Assembly: GCA_002316345.1 (NCBI GenBank)
Contig: DCDI01000231.1
Location: forward strand, 20,673-49,897
DNA from: Phyllobacteriaceae bacterium UBA1059
Lineage (GTDB): Bacteria > Pseudomonadota > Alphaproteobacteria > Rhizobiales > Rhizobiaceae
Reading direction: 5' to 3'
DNA: 29,225 nucleotides
Shown here piece after piece: positions 1 through 8,274 of the stretch; position 1 is the stretch's first letter, and the number at the start of each line of letters is the position of its first letter. A program made the position numbers and the translations under genes. The notes below the pieces were generated by a model. That model was not told where the DNA came from and did not search any database. It saw only the letters and a list, made by a program, of their open reading frames with translations.

Positions 1-1843
1 GATCAGGCTTGGGATCGCTGCGGATGCCGCTTGGGTAGCGATACATGACCTGCACTTGCAGCATCGTGTCGGGCGGCACCGGGCCGGACTGAATGACGAC
101 ATTGCCGCCCTTGGCGATGCTGGGAACGACTTGCTCGACCCAGGCACCGGGAACGCCGCCGCCCTGATCCTTTAGCCGCCACAGCAGTACAGCACCGAGA
201 TCGTCGCGGCCGGGATCGGCGATGGTCGCCCGCAGCGTCACAGACCCGTTCTGCGGCACGGGAACGACGCTGACGACATTCGGCACGCTCGCCGCCCCAT
301 CGGTCGGCTTCAGCGGAACAGGCGGTTTCTTGCCTTCCATTGCCGGCGTCCATGTGTCGATGTCAGCGGGGTGCCGGACGAAATCGATCTGGAAGCCGCC
401 TTGCAGGATCGAGATCCGCGATCGGCGATTTTCCACCAAGACATTGTTGAGACGCGGCAGCCGCTTCGGCGCTTGCAGCCGCACCCAGCGGTTCCACACC
501 GCGTTGATGCCGGAGATGGCCGAATAGATCTGCCCGCGTTGCTTTTGCCGCACGCGCCGGAACTCACGCCATGACAGCCGGCGGGCTTGGCGCCACTTTG
601 TTACGAAGCGATAATCCGCCTCGTCGGGCATGATGCGGCCGATCGCGTTTTGCGCATCGACATCCTCCCAGAAGTCGGCGTCCTGCGTTGTGTAGCCGGT
701 ATCGGGATAGTTGAACTTCGGCGTCAGCCGGTTCACTTCCTCGTCGGGCAGCACATCGTTCTCGATCCGCGCGCCGGTGATATCGGCATCGGTCAGCGTG
801 GTGACATACTTCTCGCGGAACTTGCCGGCGACAACGAGGATCGCGCCGTCGCCGCGCTCGGCCATCCAGCCGTCGAAGCTGGCGAGAATGGCATTGGTGC
901 CGCCCTTCGGCCCGTTCTCTGTCGTGTCCCAGCCTGCGCAGGTATAGCGGCGTTCGGTCGAGCCATCAGCACAGGCGACCAGCTCGTCACAGACGTCAGC
1001 CTCTTCCCACCATTGCCCGACCACAGGCAGGATCGCGCGGCGATAATCCTTCCGCTCGCCAAACGGGTTGAAGCAAAGATGCCAGGCGAGGATCAGAACG
1101 CTATTGTCGCTCCACCCCCATGTCGCAGGGTTGTTCGGATCTTGCGCCGGGTTGCGAAAGTCCCAGACCAGCGCCCAATCACCTTCGGCCGACACAACCG
1201 GCTTTTGGCCTGGGTATGTCTTTTGATAGTCGTCGGAGCCGACCGACTTCGCCTGCCAGGCGAGCGACGTGGTGCCATCGAGCCGATGCGCCGCTGTCCA
1301 GACATCGTTCGCAGCTAGAGCCTCGACGAGGAAGGGGTAAGGCACTTCGGGCACATTGCCGATGCGGCTGTGCAGATCCATGACCGGCTTGCCGCTCTTG
1401 CCATAGCGGCCATCGGAGCCCGGCAGAACCTTGCCTTGCCCGTCAACCACGACTTCATCGTCGCCGATCCAATAGCGGTTGATGCTGCGCGAGCGATGCC
1501 CGACCAGCGCCTGCACGCCGTAGAGATAGGAGCCTTTCGCAGTCCAGAGCATGTAAGCGCCGCCCTGCCGGCAGCGGCCGACCGCCCAACGCGCATTGGG
1601 AATGGCCTGCTGCAAAGGTTGCCGACCGTTCTCCGGCTTCGGCGGTTTCGGCGTCATAGCGTACTGGATGCCGGCGACAACAGCTGTCACCGCCAGCGAA
1701 CCGATGATCGAGGCCGCAGCCGTCGAGAAGCCAACCTTCGTCAGCCCGGCAATGATCAGCCCGCTGATCGGATCATGCACGACATCGCTGTGAAAGCTCG
1801 TCGTGCTGCCGAAATGGCGGCGGGAAAGCGATAAACGGCTCAC
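1..1843 (-). CDS. Phage tail tip / host-specificity protein (J-like), C-terminus cut by window edge
   Basis: An uninterrupted frame of 614 codons runs from a GTG at 1843 off the left edge of the window; no stop is reached. The GTG overlaps the stop of the preceding gene by four bases (GTGA), the usual coupling in this operon. Residues about 30-60 form a hydrophobic, alanine/glycine-rich segment like the N-terminal helix of tail-tip proteins. The middle is rich in Trp and Tyr, and a Pro-rich linker near residue 515 leads into a beta-rich stretch resembling a fibronectin-type fold. It follows tape measure, two tail-tip proteins and a DUF6950 protein, which is the position of lambda gpJ or gene-transfer-agent gp15. 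By analogy it would form the central tail hub/fibre that contacts the host receptor. The family call is mainly from position, length and general composition; no catalytic motif is visible. Confidence 0.78.
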   Translation of the reverse strand, partial: MSRLSLSRRHFGSTTSFHSDVVHDPISGLIIAGLTKVGFSTAAASIIGSLAVTAVVAGIQYAMTPKPPKPENGRQPLQQAIPNARWAVGRCRQGGAYMLWTAKGSYLYGVQALVGHRSRSINRYWIGDDEVVVDGQGKVLPGSDGRYGKSGKPVMDLHSRIGNVPEVPYPFLVEALAANDVWTAAHRLDGTTSLAWQAKSVGSDDYQKTYPGQKPVVSAEGDWALVWDFRNPAQDPNNPATWGWSDNSVLILAWHLCFNPFGERKDYRRAILPVVGQWWEEADVCDELVACADGSTERRYTCAGWDTTENGPKGGTNAILASFDGWMAERGDGAILVVAGKFREKYVTTLTDADITGARIENDVLPDEEVNRLTPKFNYPDTGYTTQDADFWEDVDAQNAIGRIMPDEADYRFVTKWRQARRLSWREFRRVRQKQRGQIYSAISGINAVWNRWVRLQAPKRLPRLNNVLVENRRSRISILQGGFQIDFVRHPADIDTWTPAMEGKKPPVPLKPTDGAASVPNVVSVVPVPQNGSVTLRATIADPGRDDLGAVLLWRLKDQGGGVPGAWVEQVVPSIAKGGNVVIQSGPVPPDTMLQVQVMYRYPSGIRSDPKPD

Positions 1844-2298
1844 ACGTACCCCCACCAAAGAACAGGATCGAGCCGCCAAGCAGCGACGTGCGGCAAGCGC
1901 GTGGTGCGAACACCAAACACAGAGCGAACCGACCACATCGGCCCGAACCGCAGCGCTGGCAGTAGCTTCATGCCGCCAGCGGTCGGCGCTTCCACAATGC
2001 CGATATCGCCATCAACCGGGTTCTCGACCGCCTCCCAGCCAAGCGGCGTCAGGAAGCGATGCCCCAGCGCAACGATACCGCCATGCGCCGCGATGATCTG
2101 GGCACCGCTGTCCGCATCATCATAAGTGCCGCGAATGCCGGCAGCCGGGTCGCGCTTGTAGCCGTCGAGATGACGCGCCCAATCCGCCGCGAACAGCGTG
2201 CAGTCGCGCTTGCCCCACTCCCAGGGCTGCTTGCCGGCCCAATCTAGGTAGGCAAGCAGCGCCGATCGCGCGCGTGGATGGATTAGAACCGCGGCCAT
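1840..2298 (-). CDS. DUF6950-type tail protein, NlpC/P60-like candidate cell-wall peptidase
   Basis: A 152-residue protein resembling the DUF6950 family of alphaproteobacterial phages. The signature WEWGKRDCTLFAADW lies at residues 26-40; its Cys33 is where NlpC/P60 peptidases have their nucleophile. A GD pair at 97-98 and a histidine at 137 could belong to the same fold. In gene transfer agents and lambda-like phages a peptidase of this kind precedes the host-specificity protein and helps the tail tip cross the cell wall; that role is inferred here. I chose ATG 2298 (overlapping the previous gene by 16 bases, with GGAG upstream) over the longer TTG-initiated frame at 2340, which adds residues unlike the family. 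The stop overlaps the next gene's GTG. Confidence 0.75.
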   Translation of the reverse strand: MAAVLIHPRARSALLAYLDWAGKQPWEWGKRDCTLFAADWARHLDGYKRDPAAGIRGTYDDADSGAQIIAAHGGIVALGHRFLTPLGWEAVENPVDGDIGIVEAPTAGGMKLLPALRFGPMWSVRSVFGVRTTRLPHVAAWRLDPVLWWGYV

Positions 2299-2888
2299 TC
2301 CGGTTCCACTCCGCTCGCCAGCATGGCCGTGTTGTCGCAACCGCGATCACCAGCAAAGCGCGCTTGCTGATGCGAGGATGACCAAAGGATCTGCGCTGGA
2401 CGCGAGCGCGACATGCTTCCGGCTTCTGTCACCAGGGCAAGGCTCGCAGTCGGATCGGCGTCACCGACAACCGGCGGATAGCTTTCGCTGACATGCGAGG
2501 CCGAGGCCGACCAGATCGGGATCGGGTTCGTCAGCGGCTGGAAGTAGTCATCCAGCGTCGTGAAGGCGACCGTCACGTCGACGCCGCGCACAGGCGGGAT
2601 AGAATCCATCGCCAGCCCAGCTGTTTCCGGATCGATGCCCGACAGCGTGAACTCGCGCGTATCCGCGATATTGTTGATCATCACTTCCAGATCAGGAATG
2701 TCGGTCAACCGGCCGCCGCCGTAATAAACCGTGCCGGCAGGATCGAGCCCGTCAATGCCGGCCGGGATGTCGCCGACGCCCATCCACCAATTCAGCGCAG
2801 GCGTGGTGCCGACGCGGAAGAACACACCGAGCTGGTGACTGGCCCGCATGGCCTCGATCACAGCGGCCGGCACATAATCCGCCATCAA
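2283..2888 (-). CDS. Tail-tip assembly protein, unknown family (GTA gp13-like by position)
   Basis: A 201-residue protein whose ATG overlaps the preceding stop (ATGA). It has no signal peptide or membrane helix. The centre reads like a beta-rich virion protein (GTVYYGGGRLTDIPDLEVM, residues 52-70), including a segment about a local differential property of the tail disk type seen in DUF2163-like hub proteins, but the similarity is too weak to assign. It lies third in the tape measure - X - Y - DUF6950 - J order, where gene transfer agents have gp13, so a hub role at the tail tip is the best inference. The final residues, rich in Arg and Trp, are shared with the start of the next gene through a 16-base overlap. 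Confidence 0.68.
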   Translation of the reverse strand: MMADYVPAAVIEAMRASHQLGVFFRVGTTPALNWWMGVGDIPAGIDGLDPAGTVYYGGGRLTDIPDLEVMINNIADTREFTLSGIDPETAGLAMDSIPPVRGVDVTVAFTTLDDYFQPLTNPIPIWSASASHVSESYPPVVGDADPTASLALVTEAGSMSRSRPAQILWSSSHQQARFAGDRGCDNTAMLASGVEPEWPRF

Positions 2889-3604
2889 ACAGCTTCCTCG
2901 AATTGCAGGGTAGGGGTCGAGCGCCAGAAGCCCGCAACCTTCCGAGGCGCGGTGAAGCCAACCGGGAAGCGAGCGACCATGCGAGGCCGCACCAGCTCGA
3001 CAGCCTCGCCTGCGGCAACTGACTGCCGTAGCGGCGGGGTAATGGCGAGATCATAGATCCCGTTTGCGCCGCCGCTCAGGTCCCAAGCCTTGTAAGCGCG
3101 CCAACCCTTCTGCGCATGGTAAACTGAGAACCAGAGCGTGTGTCGGATCGGCTCGACGGCGCCACGAACAAGGAGACGGACGCGGCCTGCGTTGAGGGGC
3201 GCCGCGTCGACAAAGGCGGCGCTGATGGAGGCTCTTTCCCCCGTTGCACCATCGATCATCGAGCCGTCCGGATCGAACAGGCCGCTATACTGAAGCCGTT
3301 GCACGCCATTGACCTTCGGCAGCGGCAATAGCCATTCCGACATGACCGGCACGTTCATGAAGCGAAACGAGCCCGACATGCGAGCCGTGACCCATTCAAC
3401 GTACTGATGCTGTTCCTGCGTCTGCACGACGAGGTTTTCGTAAGCCCACGCCCAACTGCCGCCGGCCGAGAACTCGATTGCCACACTCTGCCCGTTGCCG
3501 TCGCGGGGGCCGGTCACCGCCGAGCCCTTCATTTCAGGCGCGACCATGCTGCCCAGCCTCAAGATCGACAGATCGAAGGTCGGAAGGTCTGTGTAGGGTG
3601 ACAC
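2885..3604 (-). CDS. Distal-tail-like protein, unknown family (GTA gp12-like by position)
   Basis: A 239-residue protein starting at GTG 3604, three bases after the tape-measure stop. It is soluble and beta-rich, with many aromatic residues (GGSWAWAYENLVVQTQEQHQ around residues 48-67). The stretch about binding a baseline plane, PVMSEWLLPLPKVNG at 86-100, is typical of distal tail proteins that dock to the tail tube. It is the first gene downstream of the tape measure, where siphophages encode the distal tail protein and gene transfer agents encode gp12. No catalytic motif is visible. The role is inferred from gene order; the protein could equally be an adaptor between distal tail ring and hub. 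Confidence 0.68.
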   Translation of the reverse strand: MSPYTDLPTFDLSILRLGSMVAPEMKGSAVTGPRDGNGQSVAIEFSAGGSWAWAYENLVVQTQEQHQYVEWVTARMSGSFRFMNVPVMSEWLLPLPKVNGVQRLQYSGLFDPDGSMIDGATGERASISAAFVDAAPLNAGRVRLLVRGAVEPIRHTLWFSVYHAQKGWRAYKAWDLSGGANGIYDLAITPPLRQSVAAGEAVELVRPRMVARFPVGFTAPRKVAGFWRSTPTLQFEEAV

Positions 3605-3607
3605 CGA

Positions 3608-6600
3608 TCAGCCTCGCATCGCGGTGTGCCGGCGCTGGGCGTAGCCAAAGCCCGAGCGAGGCATCTCGTCATTGTTTGCTTGAACTGCATTCGATGCCGC
3701 TTGGCGTGCGTGCTGCGGCGCTCGCTTGTCGACGACGCGTTCGACGCTCGACTGGAAGCCGCCATCGGCCTCAAAGCGCGAAACGACATGAACCTCGACG
3801 GGACCAGAAGCAGGGCCACCGCTTGGACGCGCACCGCTCCGGCGCATGCCTTCCACGACGCCGACACCGCCAGCCCGCGCGATATCGCGCTGGGACCAGA
3901 CGACTTCGCCCCGGTGAACAACACCAGCCGGATCGAACACCCCACCATCGCCGGTGTAGCCACCTTCCGAGAACAACCCCTTGATCACACCGCCCGCGCC
4001 GGAAATGTAGCTGGACGCCATCGGGGAGATCGCGGACATGCTTGCCCTGGTAGCACCGCCACCGAACAGGTTGCTCAACCAGCCACCGACCCCGCCGCCG
4101 GGTGCCGCAGGAGCAGCAGGAAAGGCGCCAACGAGATTGTTGCCCAACTGGCCGAGCCCCTTGGTCGCGTCGATCGCACCGGTGGAAACCTTGTCGAGCG
4201 CCTTCGAAGCCGCTTCGGTTGTTCCACCAAAGCGGCTAAGCGCCTGCTGCGTCGCATCAAGCCGGCCCAAAAAGTTGTGTCCCCCTTCAGGATTGGCCGC
4301 GCTCCAACCTTGCGGACGCTCGAAGCCGATTGCCGCCCTAGTCGCGTCGCGGACATTGGTTGCGGATTGAAGCTTTGCGAGAGTCCCTCGTTCACTCGTT
4401 TCCAGTTCGCGCCAGGCATGCTCAAGTTGGCCCTGCACACCTTGGCCGAGCAAGGCACGTCCGCCGCCGCGCGCGGCGTGATGCTGGAAGAGGCCGAAAG
4501 CAGCGCCATTGTCGCCGATCGCGTTAGGGTTGAAACCGCTTTCCGCATGGGCTTGCCCCAGCATCGCAGCAGCCCCAACATCCGAGAGCCCCCTGCCCTT
4601 GAAGAAGGTCCAGGCTTGTTCGGCGACCGATCCCGACATTGTCCGGGAGTTGACGCTGCTTGGACCGGAAGCCGTATTCTGGTTCGCCGCCCCGCCGCCG
4701 AGCATCATGCTGGCAAAGCCGTTGATCGTCGGGGTGAACGCGGTTGCCGCCGCTGGTGCAGTCGGGGCCGGGAAGAAAGCGCGCATCACCGCTTCCATGC
4801 CCTGATCCCAAAGCTTGTCAGATACATTGCTCAACGAGCGCACGATGCTCTGCTTGATGGCATCACCGATGCTGTCGCCGCTTGTCAGGCCACTCCGCAT
4901 GTCATCGAAGAACATCCGCGTGCTGTCGCGCAGTCGGTTGACCCGCTCCATTTCGCGCAGCGTTCCGGCAATCGGATCATCCATGCCGATGCCAGTACCC
5001 TGAAGCTGACGAGCAACGGATGCTTCAGTTGGGGAGCGTCCCATCTGTTCGATTTGGAAGCGGACATCGTTGACGACATCGGCACGCAGCTTTGCTTCGC
5101 GGAGATCTGACAGCGCCGACACATTGGCGCGGATAGCGCTCGCCTCCTGCCCATAGGCATCAATGCCCATCTTGCGGATGTCTATCTCCGCTTTGGCTGC
5201 ATCCATCGCTCGCTCACGCGCTGGACCGATTAGGTTCAAGTTCGAAAGCTCGATCCGACCCAACTCGATCTGGTCGCGTTGAGAGTTAATGGTCGACAAG
5301 GCTTCCTGCTGAGCAACAGCCATCCCATAAGCAGCCGCTTTCTGGCGTATGGCATCGATCTCGGATTGATCAGCAGAAACACCATTGCGGGCAGCTTCTT
5401 CCCGCAAGCGTGCGGTGAGATCGTACTGCATGCGCAATTGAGCAGCTGCCGCTGTAGTCTGCCCGATCAGCGCTACTTCCTGTTGCTGCGCATCAACCGT
5501 CGCATTCAAAGAACGCAGCCGATCTTCCTGCGCGAGCTTCAGCTGGTTTTCGGCCTGGGCAAGAGCCATTTTCCCAGCCTGTTCGATCCGCAGGTTGCGA
5601 ACCTCATAATTCTCGTTTGCAGGATCGACCGGCCGCGCTTCCTCGCGCCGACGTGCCGCAGCTGCAAGATCGGCCGGTGAGCGGGCGCCGATGCTGGCAA
5701 ACTCAGCGTCAAACTGGCGGCCCATGTAGAACAGGGACTCCCTGTTCATCCGGTTATATTCCTCCTGCCGTCCAGAAGACTCGCCGCGACCCATGCCGAG
5801 AAGCTGGCCTTGCGCCTGTTGAAGCTCCCGCGTGAAGCCGATGACCTTCGCCAATTCTTGCCCGAGCAGAATGGCTTCATCCGCCAGTTTTTCGAGGCCA
5901 GGCTGCTTACCAATCTGCGCGATCTCATCATTGAAGGCGGCAAGGTCTGGGTTGCCTTCGGCAAGGCCGAGGGAAAGCCGGCTGATTTGATCGCTGAAGG
6001 GTGAGAATTTACCGCCGACATCAAACAACTGCCGACCAAGCGCCTTGACGTTCTCGCCATATCCGGCCATGGCGCCAGCGCCGTAATCCCCACTGGCGTT
6101 TGCGGCAGCCAATATACTGCGCGTAGCGTCGTTGACGCTTTGATCGAAGCCATCAAAATCAGCTCGACCCTGTCGAACGCTGTCGAGCAGCTTTGTCCAC
6201 GCAGGCTGAAACCCTGCGAGACCAGCATCGAGCTTCGTCAGCCGCTCCAAGCTAACATCGCTGCCCACATTGCTCCCAAGCCCGGACAGCAGGTCACTGC
6301 CTTGTTGCCGCATCAGGGCATCGTTGAGCGCTTTGTTCTGCCGGCCGACAGCAACAAGCAACTCACTGCCGCCCACATCGGCCAAGCTTTGAGCCTCGAT
6401 CTTCAGGCCCGCATAAGCGCCTTTCATGCCCTCCAACGTTTCACGATGGCGCGCGGCAGCCTTATCCAGCGTTTCGATGCCGTTGGAGCCCGAAGATACC
6501 CACTGGATGAAAGCCGCGCTTGCAGCCACCGCACCGATCGTCAGGAGAGAAACCGGCGAGATCACGGAAAGCAGCGCGGCCCCAAGCGTGCGAGCCGCAC

Positions 6601-7243
6601 CCGCAGCGCCTTGATTGCCGAGGACGGCCGACAGCTGCGTTCCCTGCTGCAAAGCGATCTGGAGCGGAGACATCCCCATCGCGGAAGTGACGACGATATC
6701 CTGAAACTGCGCAGCAACGTTCGCCGTGTTGAAGCCCTGCGCCGGAGATCCGACATCCGCATTCTGGTTTGCGGGCTGTGGTGCGATCTGCTGCGCCGTT
6801 CGTGAGCGATTGGCTGCAATGGCTTGCTCTTCAAGGCGAGCATTTGCCGAAGCTACGGCAGCGGCAAGCTGATGTTGCCCACGTGCGGCATACTCGGAAG
6901 CATTTGCGTGTTGGCCGAGACGCTGCGTCATACCGGCTATGAGTAGGGAAGCCTGATCCATACCCATTCGCCCGGTCGCAAGGCCGCGATCGATTTGGGC
7001 TAACCCGCGACCGAAACTTTCCTGCGCGGCGAAACCTTCGATGTAACGGCGAGACAGACGTGCCACGGCGTTCTCGGATGAACTGATCGTGGTGTCGGTC
7101 TGGACAACGGCATTTTCGACGCGCTTGCCGCTTGCGACCATGGCATCATCAGCCGCCACTTTGCCGGCTGCACCAGCCTGATAGGTGGCGGCGTCCATTT
7201 CCGCCTGAACGCGAAGAACGCGCAAAGCCGACACGTCAGTCAT
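3608..7243 (-). CDS. Tail length tape measure protein with embedded phage-lysozyme domain
   Basis: A 1211-residue protein, the largest gene of the window, placed directly after the frameshifted chaperone pair as in nearly all siphophages. Residues about 170-380 resemble the TMP_2 tape-measure family (GFNTANVAAQFQDIVVTSAM, then a hydrophobic helix near 220-248). The middle, about 455-800, is Ala/Gln/Glu-rich and probably helical coiled coil. Residues about 870-1005 match a tail-associated lysozyme (Phage_lysozyme2 type): AHAESGFNPNAIGDNG with candidate catalytic Glu901. The C-terminus has the common GGYTGDGGVFDPAGVVHRGE motif. It sets tail length and would be ejected through the envelope, where the lysozyme could open peptidoglycan. 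Start ATG 7243 has GAAGG upstream. Confidence 0.95.
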   Translation of the reverse strand: MTDVSALRVLRVQAEMDAATYQAGAAGKVAADDAMVASGKRVENAVVQTDTTISSSENAVARLSRRYIEGFAAQESFGRGLAQIDRGLATGRMGMDQASLLIAGMTQRLGQHANASEYAARGQHQLAAAVASANARLEEQAIAANRSRTAQQIAPQPANQNADVGSPAQGFNTANVAAQFQDIVVTSAMGMSPLQIALQQGTQLSAVLGNQGAAGAARTLGAALLSVISPVSLLTIGAVAASAAFIQWVSSGSNGIETLDKAAARHRETLEGMKGAYAGLKIEAQSLADVGGSELLVAVGRQNKALNDALMRQQGSDLLSGLGSNVGSDVSLERLTKLDAGLAGFQPAWTKLLDSVRQGRADFDGFDQSVNDATRSILAAANASGDYGAGAMAGYGENVKALGRQLFDVGGKFSPFSDQISRLSLGLAEGNPDLAAFNDEIAQIGKQPGLEKLADEAILLGQELAKVIGFTRELQQAQGQLLGMGRGESSGRQEEYNRMNRESLFYMGRQFDAEFASIGARSPADLAAAARRREEARPVDPANENYEVRNLRIEQAGKMALAQAENQLKLAQEDRLRSLNATVDAQQQEVALIGQTTAAAAQLRMQYDLTARLREEAARNGVSADQSEIDAIRQKAAAYGMAVAQQEALSTINSQRDQIELGRIELSNLNLIGPARERAMDAAKAEIDIRKMGIDAYGQEASAIRANVSALSDLREAKLRADVVNDVRFQIEQMGRSPTEASVARQLQGTGIGMDDPIAGTLREMERVNRLRDSTRMFFDDMRSGLTSGDSIGDAIKQSIVRSLSNVSDKLWDQGMEAVMRAFFPAPTAPAAATAFTPTINGFASMMLGGGAANQNTASGPSSVNSRTMSGSVAEQAWTFFKGRGLSDVGAAAMLGQAHAESGFNPNAIGDNGAAFGLFQHHAARGGGRALLGQGVQGQLEHAWRELETSERGTLAKLQSATNVRDATRAAIGFERPQGWSAANPEGGHNFLGRLDATQQALSRFGGTTEAASKALDKVSTGAIDATKGLGQLGNNLVGAFPAAPAAPGGGVGGWLSNLFGGGATRASMSAISPMASSYISGAGGVIKGLFSEGGYTGDGGVFDPAGVVHRGEVVWSQRDIARAGGVGVVEGMRRSGARPSGGPASGPVEVHVVSRFEADGGFQSSVERVVDKRAPQHARQAASNAVQANNDEMPRSGFGYAQRRHTAMRG

Positions 7244-7266
7244 GGTGATGGCCTTCGGATATTGCG

Positions 7267-7599
7267 TCAGGAGGGGTCGGCGGCCTTCGGCCGCTTCAGG
7301 TAACTTGCATCCAGAGTGCGGATCAGGCGTCGCAGCTGCATGAACTCGTCAAGCCCATCTATGCCCATCCGGCGGGCATAGGCATCGATGGCGGTGAAAG
7401 GGATCGGACCTTCCGAGAAACTCAGCTGCCGATCCGTGGAAAGCTCGAAAAAGGCAGCGAGGATCTGGTGTCCGCCAGGCAGAAGCTCGACGCGGGCAAC
7501 CAGACCAGGCGGCAACGGCTCGCCGCTCTCTTCGTGGACATCGAGCAGCCAGTCAGCATGCTCGCCCCATTCTAGGCTCCACGAAAGAGCGGTGATCAG
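7267..7599 (-). CDS. Tail assembly chaperone, -1 frameshift extension (lambda T equivalent)
   Basis: This frame lies one base back from the upstream chaperone frame and stays open from the slippery site to a TGA at 7267, giving 110 extra residues. It has no convincing start or ribosome binding site of its own (the only early candidate is a TTG at 7515), so it is probably made only as a fusion with the 137-residue upstream product: 247 residues in all. The fused tail begins LITALSWSLEWGEHADWLL and ends in a basic helix. In lambda the corresponding gpGT fusion binds the tape measure and recruits tail tube subunits; the next gene here is the tape measure. The frameshift reading is an inference from a textbook slippery sequence. 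Confidence 0.85.
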   Translation of the reverse strand: MITALSWSLEWGEHADWLLDVHEESGEPLPPGLVARVELLPGGHQILAAFFELSTDRQLSFSEGPIPFTAIDAYARRMGIDGLDEFMQLRRLIRTLDASYLKRPKAADPS

Positions 7600-8009
7600 T
7601 TTCCCGCTAAAGCGTCCTCAACCGAAGCACGCCCGTTCTCTACGATGGATGCTGCATAAATCACAGCGTCGAGGAACGGCTTGTAATCGGGATCGGGCAG
7701 CCACTGCATGGCAGTTTCTGCCGAGTAGGGGACATCATTGTCTCCATCCTTCAGGCCCTTCCAATCCAGCAGCAGAGCTTCCGCTGCCGCCTCGCCGGAG
7801 ATGCGAGCAGCAACATGCGGCTTCAGGGAGTTGTCGCGCTCGCGATCTTCCGGAGGCGCGGCACGTCCAAGGCGAGAGATAGCCGCCTGATAAGCGTCAC
7901 TGTTGATGCCACGGGTTTTTAGTTCGAGTTTGCCCATACCGGGGATGTCGCGCGTCCACGTGCCGATCTGGCTAAGCGCGCTGTCGCGCTTCAGATTGCG
8001 AATGTCCAT
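7596..8009 (-). CDS. Tail assembly chaperone (lambda G equivalent)
   Basis: A 137-residue protein starting at ATG 8009 with AAAGGAA nine bases upstream; the longer frame to 8156 lacks such a site and runs through the intergenic sequence. It starts MDIRNLKRDSALSQIGTW, a pattern typical of tail chaperones or of tail-tube-adjacent proteins that echo a tube subunit. Its stop codon TGA lies immediately after a GGGAAAC heptamer, so most ribosomes end here and a minority shift to add the T extension. It sits between the tail tube and tape measure, the conserved location of G/T chaperones. The short form is normally made in excess of the fusion and is not part of the finished virion. Confidence 0.85.
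   Translation of the reverse strand: MDIRNLKRDSALSQIGTWTRDIPGMGKLELKTRGINSDAYQAAISRLGRAAPPEDRERDNSLKPHVAARISGEAAAEALLLDWKGLKDGDNDVPYSAETAMQWLPDPDYKPFLDAVIYAASIVENGRASVEDALAGN
7599..7605 (-). promoter_or_regulatory. Programmed -1 ribosomal frameshift site GGGAAAC
   Basis: Read on the minus strand, the upstream frame is GCG GGA AAC TGA. The heptamer G GGA AAC fits X XXY YYZ exactly, so both tRNAs can re-pair after a one-base slip to GGG AAA, and the next codon becomes CTG in a frame open for 110 codons. The zero-frame stop follows directly. Lambda uses the closely related GGGAAAG at the same genetic place. Confidence 0.88.
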
Positions 8010-8079
8010 AATAATCGTTCCTTTTGTCGGAGAGTACGGGGCGGCGCTCCGACACGCCGCCCCGCGTTCGCTAGCGAAA

Positions 8080-8274
8080 TCAGGCGTCGGAGGAAGGGGT
8101 TTGCTCTGCCGTCTTGATCGGCCGGATATGGCCTTTCTCGCGCAGCAGCTCGGCATAGTCGGCGGGGATCGGTTCGCTTTCCACGCCTTTGCGGAAAGCC
8201 ATTTCCTTTCCGTGCGGATAGCCCGTGAAATCCTCGTGCGGGATAACGGTGATGTCGTCGGCTTTCTTGCTCAT
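8080..8274 (-). CDS. Small unknown protein between tail tube and tail chaperone
   Basis: A 64-residue protein whose ATG overlaps the tail tube stop (ATGA), so it is translationally coupled to it. It is charged, with no membrane segment or cysteine, and contains a central GYPHGKEMAFRKGVESEPIP stretch. I do not recognise the family. Small genes in this slot sometimes encode accessory tail factors, but no function can be read from the sequence. About 70 bases separate it from the chaperone gene, which has its own good ribosome binding site. Confidence 0.7.
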   Translation of the reverse strand: MSKKADDITVIPHEDFTGYPHGKEMAFRKGVESEPIPADYAELLREKGHIRPIKTAEQTPSSDA

